DNA of 64,000 nt from NCBI GenBank assembly GCA_951812925.1, contig OX638371.1, positions 44,986,101-45,050,100 on the forward strand. Direction: 5' to 3'. Positions 10,948 through 22,136 of the stretch are shown here, one piece after another. A model generated the notes under the pieces. The model saw only the letters and a program-made list of their open reading frames with translations, was not told where the DNA came from and did not search any database. Source of the stretch: Calliopum simillimum. Its lineage: Eukaryota; Arthropoda; Insecta; Diptera; Lauxaniidae. The translations under genes and the position numbers were made by a program. Position 1 is the stretch's first letter. Each line of letters starts with the position of its first letter.

Positions 10948-11880
10948 GTGTGGACTTTTGTTTTATATTGTTACGAAATTTCCTGTCTCTATGACGAAAA
11001 TTATGATATTTCTTTCCTATTGGAATGGTGTGTTATTAACCAGCTGAACCTTAACTTTGATAAATGTAAGGTTGTTACTTTTGCTAGGAAAGTCACTCCT
11101 ATTGTTTATGAGTATAACCATTGCGCTGGCGATATTTTTTTCAGGGTAAGTCAATATAAGGACCTTGGTGTTTATTTTGAACAAAAGCTTTCGTTTGATA
11201 CGCATTTGGAATATATTATCGCGAAAGCGAACTCTCAGTTTGGGTTTCTGAAAAGTAATTCCAAAGAATTTTTTGATCCCTTAACACCTAGGACTATATT
11301 TTGTAGCCTGGTTAGATCTCTGCTAGAGTATGCGTCTGTTATATGGGACCCATTTTACGAGGTTTCGATTACCCGGATTGAAAATATCCAAAAACGCTTA
11401 ACAAGATTTGCATTGAGAAGACTGTACACTTGGGAAAATATGCCTATCTATTGGGTGCGTTGCCGTCTGCTATGCCTCAGTAGTTTATCTGATAGACGAA
11501 TCTCTAATAATATCATGTTTATTAAAGATATAATTGATGGAAAATTTTATTCTTCTGATTTACCAGCATTAATTCCATTTAATGTCCCTGCACGAAATCT
11601 TAGGGAGTCAAATATATTCTATACTTCTTACCATAGAACAAATTATGGTTCCAATGAGCCTCTTTCTCGATGCCTTTCAAACTGCAATACATTCGCAAAT
11701 GAATTAGATTTTAGCATTAATAGAAATTTTTTCATTATAAGTCTTAAGGACAATATTGTTTACTCTCAAGCTTTAAATTAAGAATCTTTGTTAATATAGT
11801 TTTTAAGTATTGTTTTTGTAATCTGCAAGGGTTTTAGCAAAGTAGATGAAATAAATAAATGAATAAATAAATAAATATTT
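10948..11880 (+). pseudogene. CR1/Jockey-like LINE, RT 3' part and tail
   Basis: From about 10972 the frame encodes the part of an RT downstream of the active site: LEWCVINQLNLNFDKCKVVTF, YKDLGVYFEQKLSFDTHL and SLLEYASVIWDPFYEVSITRIE. The last block is clearly related to the LINE at 37099-38244 (LEYASFIWNPYYGVHITRLE). The frame is intact to its stop at 11781. The 3' end is a simple tail of AATAAATAAATGAATAAATA type (about 11848-11880), as expected of a 5'-truncated LINE insertion. The first residues before 10972 are probably chance coding. Confidence 0.8.
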
Positions 11881-11914
11881 GTATACCGTTAACTACATAG
11901 AAGTTAGATTATAT

Positions 11915-12090
11915 ATTATGGAATAATTTTAAGCTTTTATAATTTTTTTAGAAATACGTTTTATGTATTTTATTCCAATTTTATGAATAAGAAAATTTAT
12001 AAAATTTTCGAAGATCTTTCAAAGAAAGATCAGCATAAAATAATTTTAAATTAAAATTAGCAAAGTAAAATATTGAAGTGTTAACCCACA
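11915..12090 (-). repeat. 3' LTR of minus-strand CsRn1-like element
   Basis: Read on the minus strand it begins TGTGGGTTAACAC and ends with CCATAAT, matching 16028-16209 with a few differences and a small indel. The polypurine tract AAAAGGGGTGTAA (minus strand, 12091-12103) stands directly next to it. Confidence 0.9.
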
Positions 12091-12111
12091 TTACACCCCT
12101 TTTAGCTTAAA

Positions 12112-13093
12112 CTAAATTAAACGATACAGATTTAATTTTCTTGGAAATAACTGATGTGAATAGGAATTCGCGTTTGGATTCATTGTTGAGAAAGACTCAA
12201 AATATGCTGGCTTCAGACGATCGACAGAAACTGTGTCAACCCTTGTGCCAATTTGTACTTTAAAGTATTTCTTATGTCTTTCTATTACTTCATGTGGTCC
12301 TGTGTATTTATAATCCAATGGTTTGCGGACCTCACAGCGAATCCAAACATGGCTACACATTTCCAAGTCCTTATGAATAAAAAATCTTGAATTTGAGTGG
12401 TTACTGGCTCCAATAGGCTTGATTTTTGAATATTATATCTTAATGTGCTTAGAAATTCACTTGGATTATCAAGCTGCTCTTGAGAAATGTCATTGAAAAA
12501 ACATCCAGGTAATTTCAATGCTTCTCCATAAACTAGTTATGCAGCTGATGCATTAATATTTTCTTTGAACGCAGTTCGCAGACCAAGTAACACTGTTGAA
12601 AGAGTTTTTGTCCATTGGCAATTATTGTGCGAAATCAAGGCTGCTTTTAAGGTCCTATGGCATCGTTCCACCATACCATTTGCTTGTGGATGAAAGGATG
12701 TTGTATGATGCACCTCCGCTCCTAATAATTTTGCCAGGTTATGAAAAATTTGAGAAGTAAATTGTGTCTACCTCTATCAGTGTAAATATTGTTGGGACAA
12801 CCAAAGCGTGTTACCCATGAGTCATAAAATTTGCGACAAACTTCTTCAGCAGTTATGGTTTCGAGAGGCTCAGCTTCTATCCATCTCGAAAAGCGATCAA
12901 TCATTGTGAGAATGTATTTATTTCCTTCCGAAGAGGGTAGTGGTCCAACAATATCTAAATGAATGTTTGCAAAACGACATACAGCATTCGGGAAACTTCC
13001 ATGAGGTGACTTTGTGTGTTGAGTTTCCTTAGATGCTTGACATTGCAGGCAAGTTTTCACCCAATTTCTGCAATCTTTTTGATAAAGGGCCAA
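12112..13093 (-). pseudogene. Integrase of CsRn1-like element, frameshifted
   Basis: Reading leftwards, the zinc-binding end WVKTCLQCQASK is followed by the core HLDIVGPLPSSEG (first Asp), then IYTDRGRH (second Asp). After a frame break, NGMVERCHRTLK near 12660 gives the catalytic Glu. The region continues in other frames through a GLRTAFKE block to a C-terminal GPY-type module (YTGPHEVIERHKKYFKV, then DRLKPAY). At least three frame changes separate the blocks, so no functional integrase can be made. Confidence 0.88.
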
Positions 13094-13182
13094 ACAAAAC
13101 GTTGAGTAAGTAGTTGTTGAGTTGCTCGTACACCAGGATGCAAGAGTCCATGAATGTTTTCGAATACTAGTTTACGAAATTG

Positions 13183-14223
13183 TTACGGTATATAAGGACG
13201 CACACGATTTGTTGATAAATCGCAATAAAGTTCCAAATTAGTGCTGGGTATTGAAACAAGTTTGAACTGAAGTGTTGATGAAGTTTGTACAAGCTCCTTT
13301 AATTCATTGTCGTTTTGTTGGGCACGAGCAATTTCTTCATAATTAATTACAGAAATTTCATCAATTCTTGACATGGTGTCTGCGACGAAGTTTAATTTAC
13401 CAGATATATGACGTATATCTGTGGTAAACGGAGAAATGAAATCTATATGCCTTAGCTGTCGAGGAGAAGCTTTTTCTGGTTTCTGATTATAAGCAAAAAT
13501 AAGTGGTTTGTGGTCAGTAAATAATGTGAACTTACGACCTACCAACATATTTCTAAAGTATTTAATAGCACTGTATGCTGCTAGTAGCTCTCTGGCATAA
13601 GTACTGTAGTTGCGTTCCGTTGGAGACAGTTTTTTTGAGTAAAACGCTAAAGGTAGCCAATCCTCTCCTTCGCGTTGTTCCAAAACAGCACCCATTGCAA
13701 AGTCAGAAGCGTCAACCTTAAGGCAGATTTCAGCATCATGATCTGGATGAATGAGAGTTGTGGCATTTGCTAAATCATTTTTACACTTAACAAAATCATG
13801 TTCTAGTTCCTCCGACCAATTAATAGCTGTTTTGTCATTCTTGATGGACCCTGTGATAAGGTCATTTAAATTGGCTTGTGTTGAAGCACCATTAGGTAAA
13901 AATTTCCTATAGAAGTTTAGCATTGCAAGATATCTGCGTAGATCTCTAATGGATTTAGGCTTATTAAGTTGCAATATTGCATCGACTTTGGTTTTCATTG
14001 GTAAAATTCCATTCGAAGTAATATGAAAAATAAGGAAGTCTACGTTTGACATGCCAAAAACACATTTGCTGGGATTTATTAAAATACCAAAATCCTTTAA
14101 GCGTTGGAACAAGATCTTAATATGAGTAATATGCTCTTCTTCAGATTTAGATGCAATGCCCGAGACCTCTGCAGACTTCATCCATATATCGTTGGAAAGT
14201 CTGTGCGGCATTTCGGAGTCCAA
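13183..14223 (-). pseudogene. RT C-terminal part and RNase H of CsRn1-like element
   Basis: The 346-codon open stretch carries RT thumb text (FGILINPSKCVFG, LRRYLAMLNFYRKFLP) and a full RNase H: CLKVDASDFAMGAVL, ARELLAAYSAIKYF, LFTDHKPL. Just upstream, where YVDD should precede IASKSEEEH, the text reads [11 protein letters not shown], so the active-site box was lost by a small rearrangement. Upstream RT blocks lie in scattered frames to about 14650 (for example the region around 14350-14500). Confidence 0.88.
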
Positions 14224-14821
14224 AAGGCATTTTAAGAAACTCGAAAAGTCCGAATGGGGTGATAATTGCTGTCTTTGGTATATCTGAAGGGTTAATACTT
14301 GTCCGGCACGGTACGCTTAGTTAGAAAACGGTAATCTCCACAAGGCCTCCAGTCTCCATTCGTTTTTGGAACCATATGCAGAGGATTCGCCCATTCACTT
14401 TTAAATAGTTGAATTATTCCTTGCTCGAGCATAAATTGGAACTCCTTTTTGGCAATTGTGAGGCGTTTTGGATCTAGTCTACTTGCTTTCGCTGTTACTG
14501 GTGTACCAGTCGTTTCGATGATGTGAAATGTCCAAGTTTGCTTAACTGATTTCAGTGATGAATTGATGCTTACGATCTTAGGAAATTGTTGCAGAAGTTT
14601 TTGATAAATAGAATCATCCTTGATAATGTGAGAAATTGATGGGATGTTGGATTTTGACTAACTAGCTGGAGTACTTATTAATGTTGTGCCGTCAACCAAT
14701 TTTCGATTACGCAGATCAGGCAATAAATAATATTGTTTTAGAAAATCTGATCCGATGATAAATCGAGTGACGTCTGCAATAATGAAAATCCATTGAAATC
14801 TGCGTCGTAGTCGTCCAAGAT

Positions 14822-15240
14822 CTATTCCATCAATTTCATTACAAAAGTCTTAATTGGAGTGCCATTAGCAGCATAAATCTTAAGTGGAGAAATAAGATTT
14901 TTACTAGGTGCAACTCCTATCCTAGGGATTACCGAAACGTCAGCTCCTGTGTCTATGAGATAAGAACGATGTGTTTGACAATCCTTAATGATTAAGCGGC
15001 CAGATATTGGTGATGTTATTTCGGGTGCCGCTGTACCCGAAACTTCACTTAGTTTTTTGATGATGAATAGTTGCATGGTTGAATGCATTTCAGCGCTTTG
15101 GTATCAAAGCGATTATGATACCAACACCAGTCTGCACGTTTACTGGACTTGCTGCAACTTCGTCTGCGTTTAGTATTATTGTTCTCGCGAGTTGAGCTGC
15201 GACTTCGCATTGTCGTCTCTAGTTTCCGATCTAAAGCTTA
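14822..15240 (-). pseudogene. gag zinc motif and protease of CsRn1-like element
   Basis: The zinc motif CWYHNRFDTKALKCIQPC lies at about 15078-15131 on the minus strand. It is followed by protease text with SYLIDTGADVSVIP (catalytic D-T-G-A). The pair mirrors the arrangement at 276-480 in the first gypsy element, which supports a common clade. The frame ends at 14822, before the RT. Confidence 0.85.
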
Positions 15241-15413
15241 TATTTTGGCATCAAGTTGATTGATGACGTTCTCCGGCATAGAAATCGCAGATACCTGAGG
15301 ATTTGCAATATCCATAATTTTATCTGCTTGTTGAGCCAAATCTGATAAATCAGCGTTGCTAGTCGCAAGGATTGAGCGAATATTATCAGGTAATTGATCC
15401 AAGAAAAGCGTAT

Positions 15414-15899
15414 TTAGAACATTATCTCCAACATTGTTGCCAAAGCTTTTATTGACTGAAGAAAATGTGACGGATTTTGATCGCCAATAACAAGTCCACT
15501 AAATAACTTCTTAAGTTTTGCTTCTTCAGAAACAGCAAAAGATGAGATAAGCCGTTGTTTGATGGCATGATATCTGTCTTCTGCAGGTGGTGCCAACAAA
15601 ATATCACCAACAAATTTAAGATATGTTGGATCCAAATTCGCAATAACATACGAATATTTGGTATCATCTCTGGTGATGTGAGAAAGGGAAAAAACTGATT
15701 CCACTTGAATAAACCATAGCCGCGGTTGCTCGGACCAGAAAGGTGGAAGTTTTTGCAATGGAACTGATGCAGCTGCGACTGTTAATGTTGGTGATCTATT
15801 TGTATCGGCTTCTGCAGAACTCTCTGTTGTAATTTGTTGCGTAGTTGAGCCATTTGAGGTGCTTTGTGAACTCCTTGGTGGCGAGTGTGCTAGAGCCAT
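15414..15899 (-). pseudogene. gag N-terminal part of CsRn1-like element
   Basis: The open frame starts with an ATG at 15899, about 110 bases after the primer site. It contains LPPFWSEQPRLWFIQVESVF, the conserved capsid entry of CsRn1-clade gag proteins, followed by the YHAIKQRLISSF and SEEAKLKKLF blocks. It ends in a stop at 15414, while recognisable gag text continues in another frame toward 15240, so one frameshift has broken it. Confidence 0.88.
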
Positions 15900-16009
15900 T
15901 GCAGCAAAATTGAAAAATAAATTCGTCGAAGTTGCAAACGAAAAATTGTGCTACAATTTGCTATATCCAGCAGAAGTCCTTCGAATTTAAACAGAAAATT
16001 CGTATACGT

Positions 16010-16027
16010 GTAGAGTTGGGGTCACCA
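16010..16027 (-). promoter_or_regulatory. Primer-binding site, tRNA-Trp type
   Basis: Immediately inside the 5' LTR the minus strand reads TGGTGACCCCAAC. The 3' end of fly tRNA-Trp would pair with TGGTGACCCCGAC, which is the primer site known for Kabuki/CsRn1 elements. Only one base of the first 13 differs. Confidence 0.75.
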
Positions 16028-16209
16028 ATTATGGAATAATTTTAAGCTTTTATAATTTTTTTAGAAATATGTACGTTTTATATATTTTATTCCAATTTTA
16101 TGAATAAGAAAATTTATAAAATTTTCGAAGATCTTTCAAAGGAAGATCAGCATAAAATAATTTTAAATTAAAAGTAGCAAAGTAACATATTGAAGAGTGT
16201 TAACCCACA
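16028..16209 (-). repeat. 5' LTR of minus-strand CsRn1-like element
   Basis: This 182-bp copy matches the 3' LTR at 11915-12090, apart from a short insertion around 16070 and scattered changes. It would carry the element's promoter and polyadenylation signals. No TATA box could be assigned with confidence. Confidence 0.9.
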
Positions 16210-16235
16210 ATATGTAGTACAGTCATTTGGTAGTT

Positions 16236-19200
16236 TTACCTGGAAAGTTTTGCGGGATTTTTGCAAACGAGTTATTTTATAGATTTCGATGTGCTCTTCC
16301 AGAATTTCAACTTTGCTACCTAGAGTCGTGTTCGCTCGCGCCTTCATATTGGAAAAATGGCGTCCAAAATCAGTTTTTTACAAATATCTCTTTAACGCTT
16401 ACATTTGGAGAAAAATATTGAGGGGCAATATTGTTTATTTTCTATAAAAATGATTTTTTAATTGTTTTCGTACGACTTATAACTCAGGAGAAATTCTCAT
16501 TCAAAATTCGAAAAAAAATTAGTAAATTGAGCATGCCGTTTATGAGTAGGCACAGTGATGTGTTGAGCTTAAAATTAAGATAACTCATGAACGGTGAGTC
16601 ACACGCTTAAAGTTAAAATACCTTTTTATAGGACACTAGCTGGCCTGGTTGAGACTTCGTTCGCCCGTTCCCGATGCCCTTTACGTATAAAGTCCCATCC
16701 ATCTCCATCGTCCCTCTCTTCCAATCACCAACGATTTTAAGATTCATGTATCAACTTTTATAATCATAGTTCACATGAGGAGTTATTTTTCAAAAGGGCG
16801 TAAAACCATGTTAAAGAAATTTTCAGTAATGAGTGCATCAAAAATTATCCTAGATTAAGATCTTAAAACAAAGACTGCATAATTAGTTTTGGTCAAAACC
16901 CCCGAAAGGATGGCCCGTCCGCGGCTTGAATGAAGGTCTAAATGACATTCATAGTTTTTTCACAGATTTTTCAATTTATCTCGAAAACCACAAAATTATT
17001 GGTAGTAATTCATCCTAAATCTTTGAAATGGATTAATTTTCTACATCTTTTGTTTTTTTCTCATCGCTCTACAGTGAAGTTTGCCCTATGGAAGTCCCGG
17101 AAGAAGTTCAAATTTTTTGATTCAAAAAACGGTTTTTTTCCTATAACTCAAGATACAAGAGACGCAGAAAAATTTTAGACCTCAATAAATGTAGGAAATC
17201 TGTTTTCCTATAAAATTTTTATTCCAAAAGTAAACGGTTTCTCGCTAGAGGCCGAAATTTTTTAAAAACAAATTATGTAAAAGCGACCTTTTTATGTTTT
17301 TGTTTTAAAATATACCCAAAATTTTGATAAGAAAATATTAAAAAATCAAAAGCTTTCAAGCATGGGCTTCAAAATGGAAATCGGATTAAAATTGCGCGAG
17401 ATATGACAATTCTTATATACTTCGTATCGTTTGTAAAGGTGTGATTTTGGGAATGTTTGTTTCACAGCGTATTTTGCAACCAAAACTTAAAATTATTTCA
17501 TGCGAGCTACATTACGTCAAAGCGTATTAAACGGCGCATTTTTCAGGACCAAGAACGTCAAAATCAGTCTGTGATTTCCTTGCAAATTTCAGCCTGAGAG
17601 TTTTGATATTTTTAAATTTTTGTCAAAAACGCCTTTTTTTGAGTATGAGAGGCTGTACCTATACCCTAAAAACCGTAAAAAATGTGCAAAATTATATCCC
17701 AAAAATTGAAGAAAATATAATTTGCTATATTTTGTTGCACAAAATCATCTTTCCACAGCTAACGGTTTGTGCGCTTGAGGTTGATTTTTGTGAAAAAAAA
17801 AACCGAATTTTTAAAAACTTTTGTTTTGAAGCAACATTTTTATTTCCAAAATTCACCCAACATTTTAGTAAAAACCTAAAGAAAAAGTTAAGGGCTTTTG
17901 AACGTGGTTTTCCAAGTGGAAATCTGCTAAAATTTACGCAAGGTATAAGAGTTATAAGAGAGAGATATTAGAGTATTTTTTTATTGTAAAGATATGAATT
18001 TTGGTTATTTTTTTGTATCACAGAGTATATATAAACAGTCAGATCTCGCGGAAATTTCAACCGATTTCTATTCTAAGGATCACGTTTGAAAGCTTATGAC
18101 TTTTTCTTGAGTTTCTTACCAAAATTTTGAGAAAATTTGTGAGGAAAAAAATTAAAAGGCCGCTTCAAAATAAAAATTTTTAAAAATTCGATTTTTTTAT
18201 CACAAAAATCGGCCTCTAGTGCACAAACTGTTAGCTGTAGAAACAAGATCTTCAGGAACAAAATATACATCCTACAGTTTTTGGAATATAATGGTGCACA
18301 TTTTTTACGGTTTTTAGGGTACACAGTCACTCATACTCAAAAAAAGGCGTTTTTGACAAAAATTTAAAAATATCGAAACCCTCAGGCTGAAATTTGCAAG
18401 GAAACCACAGACTGATTTTGACGTTCTTGGTCTTGAAAAATGCACCGTTTATCACGCTTTGACGTTATGTATTTTAAGTTTTGGTTGCAAAATACGCAGT
18501 GAAACAAAAATACCCAAAATCACACCTTTACAAAAAATACGAAGAAATGTCATATCTCGCGCAATTTAAATCCGATTTCCATTTTGAAGACCATGTTTGA
18601 AAGCTTTTGATTTTTTAATTATTTTCTTATCAAAATTTTGGGTATATTTTAAAACAAAAACATAAAAAGGTCGCTTTTTCATGATATACAATTGTTTTTA
18701 ACAAATTTCGGCCTCTAGCGGGAAACTGTTTACTTTTGGAATAAAGATTTGAAAGCAAAACTATAGGAAAACAGATTTCCTACATTTATTGTGATCTAAA
18801 ATTTTTGTGCATCTCTTGTTTCTTGAGTTATAGGAAAAAAACCGTTTTTTGAATCAAAAAATTTTAACTTCTTCCGGGACTTCCATAGGGCAAACTTCAC
18901 TGTAGAGCAATGAGAAAAAAATAAAAGATGTATTGTAGAAAATTAATCCCTTTCAAAGATTTAGGATGAATTACTACCAATAATTTCGTGGTTTTCGAGA
19001 CAAGTTAAAAAAACAGTGAAAAAACAATGATTTTTGTCGTTTAGATCTTCATTCAAGCTCCGGGCGGGCCATCTTTTCGGGGGTTTTGACCGAAACTAAG
19101 TATGCAGTCTTTGTTACAAGGCCCGCTCCTAAGATAATCTTTGATCCATCCTTTAATTTTCCCATTATTTCGAAAAAGTGCTGCACCCTACTACATATTG

Positions 19201-20730
19201 TTTTTTTTTTGTACGATTTATAGTTGAAGAGATATTTTATTAACAAACCTGAAATTTAAAAAAAAAACTCTCCAAAACGGTTGGTTTTAGAAAAAAAAAA
19301 TGTTCTCGCATTTTGTAGAACGTTCAATTTCCTATAAGGGTCTCTTGGAACTGTTCATTCAAATTTGAACATTGTGCAAGGCGCACTACTATGTTCAATT
19401 TTGAATGATTTTCAAGTCGCGATATCTCATGAAGGGTAAGTCTGACGAAAAAACAGTTCGAAGAAACCCTTATAGGAAATTGAACGTTCTGCAAAATGCA
19501 TGAACAATTTTTTTTCCTGAAACAAACCGTTTTGGAGCTATTTTGAAAAAACGGTTTTTTTTTTAAATATTACGTTTGTTGAAAAAATAGCTCCTAAACT
19601 ATAGGTGATACGAAAAAAAAGAAGAAATAGCTTGTAGTGCAAGTAATTCCCTACAAAAAGATATTTCTACTTTGAACGTTCACCGTTCATTATCGTAATT
19701 TTAAACTCAACACATCACTGTGCCTTCTCATAAGCGGCATGCACTATTTCCTAATTTTTTTCAAATTTTAAATTAGGATATTTCCTGAGTTATAAGTCAT
19801 ACGAAAACAGTTAAAATGTCATTTTTATAGAAAACTAGCCTTCTTTGCCCGCTTCGCTAGGCATGTTTAATTTGTTTTTTTCCCAATAGCTTAGAAGGTA
19901 TACAGGGATAAAATTTTGATTTACGCCACTGCCACGTCACCAATAAAAATTTAGGTATTTTGAGAAAGTTAATTTTATTTCAAACCATCTTAAAAATTGG
20001 CAATGGCATAGCTGGAGTGTCCCAGGAAACCTTCAATTAAGGCTTGTTGATAGTTTGCCTTAGATGTTTTTCCTGTAGTACATCTAGATATTCTTCGTTT
20101 TGACTATGAAGCCTTCGGGAGACCTTCGGGAAGCATCGGGTATTCCATAAAACTATCAGTTAAAGTTTGTTGATAATTCACCGTGGATTTTTTCCCTCTC
20201 GTGTACCTAGATATTCTTCCCCCTCGTATATCTAGATATTGTTCGTTTTGACTATGAAGCCGTCGGGTGACCTTCGGGTATTCCAAAAAACTATCAATTA
20301 AAACTTGTTGAAAGCTTGCCATAGATATTTTCCCCCTAGTGTACCTAGATATTCTTCGTTTTGACTATTAAGCCTTCGGGTGGTCTTCGGAAAACTTCGT
20401 GTATAGCATAAAAACATTCCCATACCTAATATATACTCATTTCCAAATTTTCAGCTCAATTGGACGAAAAGTTTCTGAGTGATAATGCTTCACACAGACA
20501 CACACATAGTCATTTTTATATATATAGATAAGCTACAAGGTTCACACAATATTTTTCTCTAAATATAAGCGGTAAAGAGATATTTGAAAAAACTAATTTT
20601 GGACGCCATTTTTCCAATATGGCAGCGCGAGCGAACACGACTCGAGGTAGCAAAGTTGAAATTCTGAAAGAGCACATCGAAATCTATAAAAAAACTCATT
20701 TACAAAAATCCCGCAAAACTTTCCAGGTAA
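16236..20730. mobile_element. Large foldback element (about 4.5 kb) with later insertions
   Basis: The termini TTACCTGGAAAGTTTTGCGG (16236) and the inverse copy ending at 20730 are followed inward by long matching arms: 16290-16420 pairs with 20565-20690, 16550-16600 with 19685-19740, 16890-17460 with 18515-19085, and 17520-17700 with 18300-18460. The inner symmetry centre is near 17990. The outer pairing is offset because one arm carries extra DNA (about 19855-20530). No transposase was found. A clean target duplication is not visible, so the superfamily is open. Confidence 0.8.
19855..20530. mobile_element. Unassigned repeat inserted in foldback, with tandem units
   Basis: This extra DNA in the right arm begins with ACTAGCCTTCTTTGCCCGCT and ends in a TATATATAGAT run. 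Such CTAGC...CGCTTCGC starts and TATATAGA ends are common in insect interspersed repeats. Inside, three units of about 120-140 bp (20015-20400) repeat the text TAGATATTCTTCGTTTTGAC and AAGCC(T/G)TCGGG. The left arm has a partly similar start at 16632 (ACTAGCTGGCCTGG). Family unknown. Confidence 0.55.
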
Positions 20731-20885
20731 CATCATTTTATTCTCTAATGTTAAAGTATTTAATATTATATTATACAGGGTGATGCACTGCAAATGTAAA
20801 TGCTACGTATAAGTTCATATTAAAATGTCTTTCTTTTAAAATTGCGAACACCCTTCAACGAGGAGTCGTACAAAAAAAATTACAC

Positions 20886-20984
20886 CCTTCATTCAAGCCC
20901 CGGGAGGGCCATATTTTCGAGGGTTTTGACTAAAACTAAGTATGCAGTCTTTGTTGTAAAGCCTGCCACTAAAATAATCTAATA
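20886..20984 (+). repeat. Extra copy of a 97-bp foldback segment
   Basis: The stretch CTTCATTCAAGCCCCGGGAG onward repeats 19048-19145 in the same orientation with few changes, including ACTAAGTATGCAGTCTTTGT. It lies outside the terminal repeats of the 16236-20730 element, so it is either a remnant of a second copy or shows that the element once extended further. Confidence 0.7.
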
Positions 20985-21182
20985 TTTAAAGATAATTTCG
21001 GTAAAAAAAAATTGACTTGAATTTTTTCGCAGAAAAATTCTAATTCATCATACGTGATGAAGTTATAAATAAACTAATTAATGCCAAACTTTTTAGATTT
21101 CACTGGCGGTTTTTATACCTTTTTCCCTAAATAAACTGTGTTTGCTTTTGTAAGATTCTGTTCAATATATAATTTTACTTAC

Positions 21183-22136
21183 ATTGCTTAAGGACACATC
21201 CACCTTAGACACTACAACAGTACAGGATAATCTTGGTCGTTTTCTAGTACGCAAAGGTAGCTTGCAGCGTTCCCGCTTGCATTGCGCTCGGGCACATATT
21301 GGATATATAACATAATCGTGATTTTTGCTATCACATAATACATTTATACGCTCGAGGAGCTCTTTAGACGTTAAGTTACTACAACAATTTTCATCAGTCA
21401 TCCGGTCCCAGTATACTGCAAAATTATTCAACTCAATTAACTTATACGCAATATCCTTTTCAGTCGGCATTTTAGATCCCAGTGACCATTTCGAATCGCA
21501 ACTCTGAACTGTCAATGAGTCAATTGTAATGCCTGCGGCAAAATTAAAATTCGGAACTGTGATAGAGTCTTCGTAACGAATGTGTACATCACGTATTTTA
21601 AGTTCCAAATTCTCTACAATATTTGTTGCAAGTGCCGTGCCATAATTAAGCCAATTTGTATAAGATGTGGCGTAGTAAAAACTACCCGTTGGGTTATAGC
21701 CCTTTTGTGCTCTCCAGACAGCTTCTTTAGAATCCAGTTCTGACATTTTGTACTGAAGTTCAGCAAAACGTTCAGCATCGTCATTCCAATCATTAGGATC
21801 CTTTGGACTGAATACAACATACACTTGCTCAATAACGACGCACCATGGCGCTGTCTTGAATTGACGAACGGGGATTTGTAATTTAATTTTTCCAATAACC
21901 CCAGACACCGCTTGAACCGGCAAACCAAACGATCGCAACGCGTCTTTCCGTATTGGAACATTTTCCAATTCAACCTCACCTTCAAAAATTTAAATCGTAT
22001 TAGTCGGTGCCAAAATATAATGTTCCAAAGTTTGCTTACCAGATAACAAAGCAACTGATAACTGAGCTGGGTTAAAGTCTTCTAAATATTTCCCCAAGTA
22101 AGTATTTAAGACCCAAGTTATAAGTTCTCTCAACAT
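21183..22136 (-). CDS. Vps13D: Vps13D-like protein, first two coding exons
   Basis: Exon 1 is 22040-22136 (97 nt, ATG at 22136) and exon 2 is 21183-21979 (797 nt). The intron at 21980-22039 is 60 nt with GTAAGC at the donor and AG at the acceptor, and exon 2 ends in a consensus GTAAGT donor. Together they give 298 uninterrupted codons. The start MLRELITWVLNTYLGKYL and the blocks ELENVPIRKDAL, GKIKLQIPVR and IVENLELKIRDVHIRYEDS are the Chorein-N region of VPS13 proteins, closest to VPS13D. These bridge-like proteins carry lipids between membranes at organelle contacts, and VPS13D acts at mitochondria and peroxisomes. There are no stops or frameshifts and the splice sites are good, so the gene looks functional here. 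The next exon was not found in 1-21182. Confidence 0.9.

Larger units (their letters stand above)
11915..16209 (-). mobile_element. CsRn1/Kabuki-clade Ty3/gypsy retrotransposon, both LTRs, TSD ATAT
   Basis: LTR copies of 176 and 182 bp bound the element (11915-12090 and 16028-16209), flanked by ATAT at 11911-11914 and 16210-16213. On the minus strand the order is 5' LTR, primer site, gag, protease, RT, RNase H, integrase, polypurine tract, 3' LTR. Frameshifts and stops break every gene and the RT active-site box is missing. The gag and the phrase SPRQLRHIDFISPFTTDIRH are characteristic of the CsRn1 clade. Confidence 0.92.

Noticed and set aside
19049..19246. Small minus-strand frame and other short frames at 16227-19246
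   Set aside because: They lie in inverted-repeat arms, appear in mirrored form in the other arm and have no domain.
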